A stretch of 64,000 nt of DNA. It comes from Protonemura montana (Eukaryota; Arthropoda; Insecta; Plecoptera; Nemouridae). The stretch lies in contig OX387610.1 in the NCBI GenBank assembly GCA_947568835.1, positions 12,195,001 to 12,259,000 on the forward strand, written 5' to 3'. The translations under genes were made by a program, and so were the position numbers. This document shows positions 10,188-20,600 of this stretch, piece after piece. Numbering within the stretch: position 1 is the stretch's first letter; every line of letters begins with the position of its first letter. Below the pieces are notes generated by a model. That model did no database searches. It was not told the DNA's origin and was given only the letters and a program-made list of their open reading frames with translations.

Positions 10188-13100
10188 GTATGCATATCAC
10201 ATTTAACAGATCAACCAGCTTTACCTAGCATGGTTCTATATGCTTATACGTTTTTATCATTTTGTTCTTACAGGTCAGGTGGGACCCAATATTGGACAGA
10301 TTCCTGACGCAACGTTTTATTAATTACATAGCACCAAAATCAACTGCTCAAAACCTAGTCGTGAACCAAGATCGGTTTCACAAGTTCTTTGAACAACTAG
10401 TACAAGGCTCTGCTCGCGATGGTGCACCAATCCTTTTCGACATCCTGACAGGATCGGCACATCTAGAGACAATATCAAGGAAAACGGGCACTGATGTGCG
10501 TAAGTGTATTGTTTGAATGCTCAGATTTATACCATTGCAGTGAGCACTAGCCTTCAATTCCAACTTCGCTTACAGTATGTCAAAAGCCTGACCCGGTCGT
10601 ACCAGAACGCAAATCCAAACGCTGGTTGGGAGTTGAAGAGCGACGACTCAAAAGCCGACACGTTGCTGCTCGCTCAGTCGCTCTGTGCTGAGCTTGCAGC
10701 GGAGGCCACCGTCGATGAGTTTGCTAATTGGCTTTCAAGCTCACCCAAAGTTACAAGTCTTCAGAGTGCGGTTCTGTCTCGGCTTCATCCATCCAACAGC
10801 AGCCTTGCACCCGAGCAGTTACACCCGAGGTAATAATCGGTGGTGTACTGTACTACCACAGCGCTAATATTAAACTGTCGTTGCAAAAAATTGGCTCTAA
10901 ATGGCTACTTTACCGACAAAAATAGAGGATGCTGCTAGTCATTTCACATAGGATCCTCCTGACATTTTAAGTGTTAAGACATTGCATTCTATTATTACTT
11001 GCAGATTACTCCCATTTAAAACTGGCTTAAGATCAATTAATCTTTGTTATTGCTAACCTCAATGATTGGTATGCATGTATCGATATTTTACATCTAAATT
11101 ATTTGACTGTAGAGATTTGTTTAAAAGGAACGTGTCTTAGTCTCATAAAGGTTAGCACTGATGGTTAGAGCAATACCTGCCAAAGGTGGAGACCAGAATC
11201 ATAGTCCCCAATTGGGTACACATTTTTGAAAGGGTGGCAGTGCATTCTTTAACTTAACTGCTCCAAAGGACTGCCTCCTGAGTTCCACTTGTTTTTGTGT
11301 CGACTGTCTAATAGATGTGGCAACACGGGTGTGAAGTCGTTGCTGTCCTTTCCTTCCGTGCTGTTTGTCAATGGCTCATTGCCTGCCGACCTCCGCTCAG
11401 AGTGGCGCCTTCTCTACACCACTCGCCGGCAGGGCGAAAGCTTTTCAAAAATGCTCGAGTGCATTCAACGGAAAGGACCCACCGTGCTCGTCGCCAAAGA
11501 TAAAGGTGAGGAATTCAAAGAAATCATGGCATGCCCGATGATACAGCAGTCTTCTTCTTTAGTTAGGCTATTGGGTTACTAACAGTGAAGTAACATTGCT
11601 GCATGCATAGTGGCAGGCTGCAATAGTGGAAATTCTTAACAAAAATTATTTAAAATGGGTTTTGAGTGCTAAGTAAAGGACAACTAAATTTCCTGACGTA
11701 TCGTAATATGTACTAGTTACTTCTCTAAGGACTGCTCTAACCCTTGAAGAAGTAACTAGTACATGTTACGAAACGTCGGGAAATTTAGTTGTCCTTTACT
11801 TAGCATTCGAAGCCCATTTCAAATAGTTTTTGTTAAAACTAGTGCTAAGGATAAATCAAGTAGACATGAGTCTAAAAAACATTACAAAGTGGAAATTCTT
11901 TGTTAACTTTTCGGCTGTTGACTTTATCCAGTGATAAATCAACATATTCAATCATCCCCAATCAAAATATTCGTTATCCCAGCCCTTTGTCACATTACAA
12001 ACCAACTGAATTCAACAACGCAACAGAAAGCAGTGAAGACATAGAAGTGCATGGCTAAAACATCTTGTTTATGTTCCATAATGCCACTAAAAACACAATA
12101 AAACGCCAATGAATTCAAAATGTTTACCTTGGAACCAGAAGATTCCAACGTGACACTATGTTCCAAAAGGTGGTGGCATCTTCGGGGCGTTCGCCCCTGC
12201 CCCTTGGGTCATTGGCCCCAAGTTCTTCGGGGACTCGTCGAGCTTCCTGTTCCGAGTACGTCCGGACATGAGCGTGCACGAAGCCAGCGGGTTTAACGGC
12301 AACTACCAGTACTTGAACACCGGCCAGCAGACCATGCCCAACGGACTGGTGAGCATTGTTCTTACAATTAGTCGGAGTTCTAGCGCACGTGCTATACAGC
12401 TTCCATCACGGTTGTGATTGCAGTCGTCTTTTTTAACAAACCTCTAAAATAAAAATATTATTACGGATCAAATTATAGATACATGTATATCAATCGTTAA
12501 GTTTAGCAAGAAATAGAATAGAGATTAATTGAGCGCAAACCGGTCTCAGTCTCCAAGTTAAGTCGCTAAGTTTCTGGATCTCCGAGGAATAACGAATAAA
12601 TTTCTTATCACTTGAAGTAATGGTTATACAATCTCTGGGTGACTTCCAATTTGTCGAAATAGTAGTCATTGGTTGGTAGTTTTTGTGAAGACAGCTTAAC
12701 ATTAGACTTTGACTCTGAATAACTGTAAAACATATAGGAAATTACCAATTGTTCTTCACACTTCTCCAAAGCAGTGTTCAGAGCACATTTTGTAGTTCAA
12801 CAGTAGCAATGCTCAAAAGCCGTATGTAATTGACAATGGGCCATTGTTTAAGTCACTGACAATATTTTATTCTCTGTCCTAGTGTTTTCTTTTCTAGCCA
12901 TTCTCAAATTGCTTGCAAGATTTCAGTTGATTTACAGTTAAGCATTTCACCTACAGCACAGTACAGCACGTACTCTTCAATACAATCCACTGTCATGAAT
13001 TGTAGAGCACAATTCTGTCTTGTAATGGCGTTTATTAAAATTAAAACACATTTCTTAAACAAAGGTCGTGGATGAAAACACATTGAGTACATATACTATT

Positions 13101-14040
13101 CTAAGACAACCATTTTCTTGATAATTTGTAGTTACATAATGTAAGTCACTTACATGAACTGTGAAATCAATTTGAATTAAGTCTCGAAATATTTTGTTAG
13201 CTTCGATTCTGGTGTTAATTTTAGAGCACCAAACGGCACGTATATGTCATGGGCAAGAGAAAAGAAGGAACAGAACTTACCGAGGTCGAAAAATCTGGTT
13301 TTGATATGTCCAGAGATATGTACGTTTTTTCTACTCTGCTTAAAAGGGTCCGTCCTGACCTGAATCACTTGCCTAGGGCTTCGGAGGAACGTTGGGTTAC
13401 TTCGGTCTTTGGCTGGATGCTGAGTTTGGCTCTGGAAGCTCCAGCATTTCCTGCACCACGTATCGCAGCCATCGCTCGCTGTCGACAACTAAGGACTTTG
13501 CGTTGGATGCCCTGGAGGTCTGGGCAGTCGGCCCCGAAGAAGTCGTAGAGGAGGAACAGGTAGGCAGTGAAACAATCGAGAAATCGGAGAACATTTTAAG
13601 GGAACGCAAATGCTAGCCCATTTATTTGGGTGAAATCACACTTTTAATATGGAGATTCCTCTTCTCTATGAACCTATTATTATTTTGTTTTTTCCAAGCA
13701 TTCCAATGTACTTAGGGTTTGATAAATGTCACTGTCTTATTCTTATGGGCCATGTTCACAGCCAAGCTAAAAAAATGGCGACTTTGATAAATATTTTTTC
13801 GAAGTTGTAGAGACATGGGAAGTTTTGAGAACGTGAACAATGCGATAGATTCAGTTTTAGCAGGTAACAAGCCTTTTAACATGTTAACTTCAACTAGAAC
13901 AACGTGTTCCCAACTTGACAATTCCGTTCCAGGGAAAACGAAGCGTGCTCGACTCCAACACCGAGGCACGAGCCATGCTAGAGATGCTCGGAAAGAAATC
14001 GCACAGCGACGGATATCGCGAGCCCGAAGTCGACACATAA
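10062..14040 (+). CDS. MEAK7: MEAK7 (TLDc-domain mTOR-associated protein) gene
   Basis: Orthologue of MEAK7/TLDC1, a lysosome-associated protein that in human cells binds mTOR and promotes S6K2 signalling. Seven exons (10062-10187, 10274-10495, 10576-10829, 11315-11505, 12170-12348, 13377-13559, 13933-14040) join in phase to 420 aa; the human protein is about 456. Seen: an N-terminal MGNDSSKK that fits Gly2 myristoylation, a helical N-terminal half, then the TLDc domain (about residues 205-390) with EWRLLY, GAFAP, FLFRVRP, YQYLNTGQQTMPNGLG, YFGLWLD and FALDALEVWAVG. The C-terminal tail (SVLDSNTEARAMLEM) matches the family. The gene converges with the RhoGAP gene. Confidence 0.95.
10274..10495 (+). 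CDS. MEAK7: MEAK7 exon 2
   Basis: 74 codons, phase 0 to 0, acceptor gttcttacag, donor ACTGAT|gtgcgt. Encodes part of the helical N-terminal half. Confidence 0.88.
10576..10829 (+). CDS. MEAK7: MEAK7 exon 3
   Basis: Acceptor cttcgcttacag, donor CCGAG|gtaata, phase 0 in and 2 out. Encodes the segment leading into the TLDc domain. Confidence 0.9.
11150..11245 (+). repeat. tRNA-like SINE fragment
   Basis: gatggttagagcaatacctgc and a worn box B; the same family as the tRNA-like arms at 43575-44512. A similar piece is at 48270-48420 in MFSD11 intron 7. Confidence 0.55.
11315..11505 (+). CDS. MEAK7: MEAK7 exon 4 (TLDc start)
   Basis: Acceptor gtctaatag, donor ATAAAG|gtgagg, phase 2 in and 1 out. 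Encodes LPADLRSEWRLLYTTRRQGE and the following LVAKDK strand of TLDc. Confidence 0.93.
11680..11885 (+). repeat. Hairpin repeat family (acatgtactagttacttc)
   Basis: The first 110 bp form an inverted repeat around aaggactgctctaaccctt; the rest has tagtttttgttaaaactagtgc and agtagacatgagtctaaaa. Other copies or pieces are at 1440-1560, 2505-2730, 5385-5440, 41830-41875, 45145-45350, and 55135-55252 with 56385-56420. No coding capacity. Confidence 0.75.
12170..12348 (+). CDS. MEAK7: MEAK7 exon 5 (TLDc core)
   Basis: Encodes IFGAFAPAPW, FLFRVRPDM and NTGQQTMPNGL; donor GGACTG|gtgagc, phase 1 in and 0 out. The acceptor ttccaaaag has a poor pyrimidine tract, so the left edge is the least certain of this gene, though the phase fits. 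Confidence 0.88.
12425..12715 (+). repeat. Dispersed MITE-like family (gatacatgtatatcaatcg)
   Basis: Best marker blocks are ttttaacaaacctctaaaat, gatacatgtatatcaatcg, gcgcaaaccggtctca, gcgagtaatctgcaagaaat, and ggttggtagtttttg followed by gacagcttaacatta. Other copies are near 180-535 (inverted), 7676-7925, 10880-11140 (inverted), 17750-18035, 46385-46600, 54955-55130 and 62610-62910; a piece lies at 25000-25085. No ORF; internal inverted segments suggest a non-autonomous DNA element related to the fold-back MITE. Confidence 0.75.
13377..13559 (+). CDS. MEAK7: MEAK7 exon 6 (TLDc end)
   Basis: 61 codons, phase 0 to 0, acceptor cttgcctag, donor GAACAG|gtaggc. Encodes GYFGLWLDAEFGSG, the CTTY motif and LEVWAVG. 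Confidence 0.95.
13933..14040 (+). CDS. MEAK7: MEAK7 exon 7 (last)
   Basis: Acceptor ccgttccag, 35 codons and a TAA stop. The conserved tail SVLDSNTEARAMLEMLG confirms the frame. Confidence 0.94.
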   Translation, partial: GKRSVLDSNTEARAMLEMLGKKSHSDGYREPEVDT

Positions 14041-17000
14041 CCTCAAAATAGGAGCATATTTGCATTCGGAACGGTAGTCTCCCATTCGAGTGGAGACTAC
14101 GTTACTTTGAAGTGGCAGTTATCATCATCATTGTCCTTGATTGCTTTTAAGTTCTGTGTCATTGATCACGCTAAGTTGTTACCGATGGGGTATTAGGTTG
14201 TGAATATTTAATTACATGAATTGAAGAGAGGAGAGAAGGAAACACAACGTATCAAAGAAGAAACGGCCGATTGCAAAAGATGTAGGCTCAACACCGTTTT
14301 AACTTTTGCCTTATTCAAGTGGGAACATATGCTGGCCCCTAATAAGCAAGAATTTTTGTTGTGAAATTTAACCATCTCCCCTTTAGCAAGTTACATTTCC
14401 TTCCTTTTCTCTTCGTTAAACCATTTACCAGTCTTTTCGAACCTTAATCTTTATAACACCTGGTAAAAATTTACAAATAGAAATACTAAATAGAAGTATT
14501 GTTTCTTCCAATACAAATGAACTTACTGTGTTTGCTTAGCATAATTTTATTTATCTGAAAAGTAGAGATTTCGAAGGGCATAAAAGTCAAGTGTAAAAAC
14601 TAAGGTGATTGTTACCACGTACTGCACAAGATGGCTGCATTGGGTTTTTGCCCATCCAAGTAAGATATCATAATATAAGATTGTAAGCTTCCTTGTGAAA
14701 AGCGTCCAAAGTATCTCAATTGGGAGCTGATGCTGTTTTAGTGATAAGATGCAGCTAAACATTCCGTTCAACTAAATACTCTTACAAGTGAATACTAGAA
14801 AGTACGCTCAGAGAGTTGTTAAGAGATGCCATAACTGTGTACCGAGTTATTTGCTGTGATTTTTATTAGAAATTCACTTACCTTGAATATTTTAAGTGCC
14901 ACAGCTGTAAAACAATTGAGTGAAGGAAATCTGTGACAAAACAATTGTAAGTAAATATTAATTAAATATTGATCACTCTTAACTAAGTCTTGATTCTCGA
15001 TGCACCAAAAATGTACAAGAAATTCCCTAAAACTGCACCACATTTGTATATGAACTGCATTAAAACTGCACCAAAATGCATGCAAAAGTCTTCACAAAAA
15101 CTAAGGACAGATACGTTGATATACATGACCAACCGGGGACTTACCTTTACTTGTTTTCCATTTAATTCCAAACATTGCAATCGCACATTCATGGAAACAA
15201 GAGATTATTGCGTTCTAGTATTATTTAATTTTCATATAATATTCGTACAAACAAACAATTTGCTTTTACAACGTATTAGATATAATATATATTTATAATA
15301 TAATATATTTGCTCTCATTTTAATTAATAATAATACAATAGTAAACAAGCGGACGCCAGCAGACGAGAAATCTGCCGCGTCTTTCAAGCAAACGATTAAT
15401 AAAGATAACGAACTAACAAATGAACGAACGGTCTACAAAACGAACGCCATTGTGCTCATCACAGCTTTTCCCGCGGCCGCCGCTAGACTTTGGTCGTCGC
15501 AAGCTCGCCGGAAAACCCGAGAAATCTTTCAGAAAACTTTTGAGCGACATTTGCCGGCAGCAGCATTGTCTCGAATGTAAGTCAGACCTTTTTTTCCTGA
15601 TTCTTACGATCAACATAACCTAAAAGCGCTAAAATTTCTGCGAGTGAATGCTTAGTAAGCAGATTTGCTATGGAAGTCAGCGTTCCTCTACTTTACGTTA
15701 TTGTCTTCGTTCGGCCCACATTTTAAGTGGTAGTCGAGATATCGCCAGGCGATGAAGAAAAGGCCACAAAACCGGGGCCTTCTAGAAAAAAATATCAATA
15801 AAAAAAAATTTTAACCCCCCTTTTTAAATAAAAATGTAAAAACACGCGAGGTCTTTTACACCAGAAAAGCTGCGGTTTTCCGAGATTTCAAAGCGCGGCA
15901 AGCTTGCGACGTCGAAGCCCCGGCCACAGTATCGTGCGTCTGCGGCGACGAAAGTAGGGTTAGGTTAGGAGTAGTTAAACAAGAGAAGCTCGTCGACTCA
16001 GCGCTCGTAGACAGTTCCCCGGAGAAGTCGGGACCAGGGATAACCGAAACGGTTTTCTACATATTCTGATTTCTGAGTACAAAAGGTATGCAAGGCGTTT
16101 GATTTCACAGAGAAGACCACTTTCGTGATGACAAACGAGAGGGCGGTCCATTCCATGGGAGAGGATACATTTCCAAAGCTCTCTAGAGCTACGTTTGCCA
16201 TAAGAGCAGTGGAAAGAAAATCACTAGAAGTAGGCAAATATTCAAATGAAACGAATTATATAACAAACATTGGATTTTCAAATATTCCCATTTGAATTCA
16301 ATTTTGCAATTTACTATTTGAGAAAATGAATGATCAACAAGTTTCTCATATCCTTTAAGGTCCAAGTATTGGCAAATCATACGAGCAATAAAGATTATTG
16401 GATTTGCAATTGATATTACATTATTTCTCAGTTCTTTTTCATAAATGTTCTGCGATCCAATTTCACCTGTTCAATTATTCGAGTCATTACTTGCTTACCC
16501 CTAGGAACCTAGGGCTCGGAACTTTATTAAGCAAAAATTATATTTGAGAAACAATGATATTTCTCCTGTCACGGGCTGGGCTGCGGTAGGTCAACGATTG
16601 TACTATCGTTCGAGGGAACTGTCCCACTTTCGAGCGAGTAGAGAGCGCCTCACAGCGACTTTTCTGTCGGAGCTCGAAACGTACGCAACGCCAGGCCTGA
16701 GAGAACGAGTGGAAAGAGAATCGGACGACGCTCGCCCGGGAATATATATTGCTAGGCGACTAAAACGCTACAAGTGATAGAAAAAATGAAAACGCCCGCC
16801 AGATGTGCGATTTCTAACGAATGTGATATCAAAAAATCCAAGGCCACACCTAATTCGACGACGCGGGCCAATGAGCAGCCTTGAAAACAGCGGCGGAAAT
16901 AAAATCGCTTTTTATTGAGTACGCTGCAGAAACTTTGGCCACAGCTAACCATTCTTACAACGATCAAGGATAGATTACAAAACACTTCTTACGGCCTGTT

Positions 17001-17487
17001 TAATTTCAATTCCGGCATCCAAAGTGCGTAGCCATGGAGATAGGTTAACAGACCGGGAAAATCTTAAAAGTGCTTTCAGGTTCGAAACCGGCAACAAAAA
17101 TGGCCGAAACAGAGCCTTCCTATATACTTTTCCCATAAGACCTAATAGCCAAGGCAGTGCATCAGCCATTTAACTGATGTTTTTAACCTCATAAAACTCC
17201 GGCCACTCTCGGTGCCATGCAGACTAAACGGTTGATTAAGAGTCGCTGCTCGAAGCTAGGTCCGAGCGAAATTCGGCGCATCCTTTTGAAGGTAAATACA
17301 GCACAAAGCTCGCTCTGATCCCGTTGTGAAGCGATATTGCAGCGGAAAAATCAAGCCATTTCCTTTCACTTTTGCCCCGTTTCGAAGGTTACTTCCGCAC
17401 CTTTCGGAGGATATGTGCGTTTGCCGCTTGCTACGAGAAGAACGCGGCCCGCGCCACCCCACTCCCCCCACCTCCTCGGGGGCGTGG
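14041..17487. other. Intergenic region between converging 3' ends
   Basis: Should hold the 3' UTRs of MEAK7 (plus) and the RhoGAP gene (minus). A minus-strand AATAAA at 16911-16916 lies about 570 bp after the RhoGAP stop. GC-richer islets at about 15350-15590, 15830-16040 and 16550-16770 interrupt AT-rich sequence, and a donor-like gtaagt sits at 15578. A 77-codon ORF at 16544-16777 resembles no family I know and is probably chance. No gene is supported here. Confidence 0.5.
16911..16916 (-). terminator. Candidate polyadenylation signal, RhoGAP gene
   Basis: AATAAA on the minus strand about 570 bp after the stop codon at 17488. It is the clearest of the nearby candidates, but use of the site is inferred only. 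Confidence 0.35.
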
Positions 17488-17630
17488 TCAGAGGTCGGTG
17501 CTGTCTGACTCAGGGCGTGGCTTGGCGGGAGGAGGCGGGGGCTGTGGTCTCGGGGGGCGGGCGCCCGACGAAGGGGGCGGGGCCTCGTGACTAGCCGGAT
17601 CCGGCCGCGGTGGACGCTCCGGCCGCGGAT
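17488..17630 (-). CDS. ARHGAP17: RICH RhoGAP exon 15 (last)
   Basis: Acceptor cgtgctttcag, phase 1 in, TGA stop at 17490-17488. Encodes RPPRPQPPPPPAKPRPESD and the terminal STDL, a class I PDZ ligand. Very GC-rich; no Met, so it is invisible to simple ORF calls. Confidence 0.88.
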
Positions 17631-20600
17631 CTGAAAGCACGGTGTGGAAATACTTTAATTACAAACTAGTGTTATACCATTGAATTTACAGCGAGTCAGA
17701 GTCGTAGCACTTATGTTAAACATTGTACAGCCTCCAAGGTGTGGTAAAGGTGGTGACCATCCGATGGCACTTCCTTTTAGCACATTTTTTTAAACAAACA
17801 TCAGCAATAAAATGATTACAACTCAAAATATCGATACATGTATAACAATTGCAAGAGTAAGCATAAATATAGATTAAATGAGCGTAAACCATCCTCTTCT
17901 GCGAGTAATCTGTTTGAAATAACGAAAACTCAAAACAGCGGTGACTCTGCCTCTGGGCAACCGACTTTTTTGTCAGTTAAGTAATCATCGGTTGGCAGTT
18001 TTAGCAAAGACAGCTTAACATTGGCTCTGGGACTCGTTGAAAATCCAGTGGCTTTGGCTAGATAATGTAGCAGTAGGTCAACTAAACTTAATTGCGTCAA
18101 GGTTACTCATTGTCGCTGCACGTCACTTACCTGTTTGCGTTTCTTCTGCGGCAGTCTTGTCGTCTCTGTCCGTACCAACGTGTACGATGGACACTTGTTG
18201 CTTGTCCACGCAGTACATGTGGATGCGTTCCAGCGTGGCGGCCTGCGAACCGAAAGGCGAACCGGTTGAGCACTTTGGAACTTTCCCATCCTATACAATA
18301 ATTTACCAGCAAATATTAAAGAAAAGGAAAAACCAGAGAGACTTGCAAAAATGCAGTCAAAGATTTCCTAATACTGCACAGTTTCTATTCCATCGACGAG
18401 TACATTATCGTAAAAGAATGTGATTGTACATTTTGTATGCCTACCTGATGTATAAAGACACCATGTAATTATGTATTTACTAGCAGTACCCGCTGCTAGT
18501 TACCCGCTGGAGTGGGCATTTTGGTTTTAATGGGACCACAACCAAAAGTACCATGCAATACCATACAGTACCCCCGTTTATTTTGTTTGAAATTTGCCGC
18601 TTATGTCACTCGGGGTCACTGCTATATTACATCGCTAAATTAAAGCTTTTATATAAGGTTAACTAGAAGAACCCGCTGCCTACGGCCGCTTTATATTTTG
18701 AGAAAGTAAGGCATTTTGGTTTTAAATGTAAAGCCTCTAATGGGACCACAACCAAAAGTACCCCCATTTATTGAATTTGAAATTTTCCGCTTAAGTCAGT
18801 CGGGGTCACTGCATAGTGGAAACTCTGTGAATTCCAAAGTGACCACGATGAAAATTTCGAAAACAAACGACGTTAGCTGTCAAAAGATTTCCGTGTATGA
18901 TTTCTTGAAATATTTCTTAGAGAGTAAAAACTTGTGAAATTCCTTTTACAATCTGGGCTAGCCAATCTTGCTAGCCAAGACACCAACAATATTTCAGTTC
19001 TTTCATTTATTTCCCTTCAGTTCTAGAGATTTTGAAAAGAATTTGACATTGACGTTGACATTGACATTGACGTTTGAATATCCTGAATGCACTGCCACAA
19101 AGATAAGTTTAAGAATTCGTTCACCCTGCAGTAGTCAAAAAACTAAACAAATGAATGCATCTGTCACTCATTGTGCAAAATTATTTCTATTTCACGTAAA
19201 ACGAACTTAAATAACAGCGTTTGGGCTCAATTTCTTCAATAACTTTCATAGGCATGCATGAAGAGTATTACCGATCTGCCGCGGGTGAGTAAAAGGCAAG
19301 TTTTAAATCAAATAAAAATCGAACTGTGAGACATGGCTCCAATTTTCCTAGGCAGGAAATTTCAAACATAATTATCAATATTTCACCAAAAAAACGCTTT
19401 CAAATCACCCTCAAAGTGTCACAATAGTGTTAAGATTTTAATTTTGAACAATTATAACCCAATTGCACACGTTTTTAACCAAATTTTGCAATTTCCATCA
19501 ACATGTACAGAAAAATGTTACCCCAGCTGGTAACAGAAAAGATGAAATATCGCAATTCTATGACAACGGGTCATTCCATGTGTAATCACTCACCTCAAAC
19601 TTTGACCGACCCAGATTTTGATGAAAATTGGTATACTTGTTAAGTTTGTTGACTTAGGGGCTATTTTTTAATTTTTTTTTTTTTGGTCCAACCGTTCGGA
19701 TATTACAAGGGGGGGAAGTTGGGGTCATTTTGCCCCCCGCGCGTGTAGTGACCACCCTTTCTACGCAATATCTAGGGTTCTATGGGAGCTACAGAGCTGG
19801 GAAAAAAATCATCTGAAAGGTAATTTCATACCCTACCTGAATATGGAAACAAAAATGACGATATGTTAATACGAATTTAATTGTGATTTTACACATCTGC
19901 ATTTTCCAAAATGACCATATCGCTGATGAGTCATTTTTGATTTGCCTGATTTTTTTTCTATATGTACAGAACATACATATGATCATGTGTTCCAAAAATC
20001 AAGATGGGTGTTCTACTACTTTCCAAGAAAAAAAAATGTTTTCTGCAAATTCATTCATAATATAAATTAATATGAACTGAATTTAAGACAACATTCAAGA
20101 AAATGATCATTACTTACAATCATAGCTACTATGAAGTACAAATTTGCATATCTTAAGAGAGATGTAGTTTACCTTATTGAGGTACATATTTTATAAGCCC
20201 TGCTGTTGCCCTGTTGGTGTCTGTAGCCGACAAAAAGTATGTTCGACCAGTTGCCGTGTTGGGGTCGGCCAGTGTTAAAACATCAGCAAAAGCTACAATT
20301 AGTTTGTCTTGTACACTGGGATAAAAATATGATGGAGCTGGTCCATGAGGGTGTAGAAAGTTGACTTGAAGTTCAAGAGACTGTGATGATTTTTCAAGAA
20401 CACACGCTAGCCACCAGTCTTCGTTGTATGCTACAGTGATGAAACTGCCCACGTCTTTGAACTCAAACTCGGGTATTTCTGCTGCTGTTGCTTCCTCCTC
20501 TTCTTCTTCTTCTTCTTCTTCTCCTTCTTCATTTTTCTCAACAATCTTCACAATGTTGATTTCTTCAGAAAGAGAAAAGTGTTTCACATGTAAGGAAGTT

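Noticed and set aside
16544..16777. 77-codon ORF in the converging intergenic region
   Set aside because: No recognised motif and no splice or repeat support; possible 3' UTR sequence.
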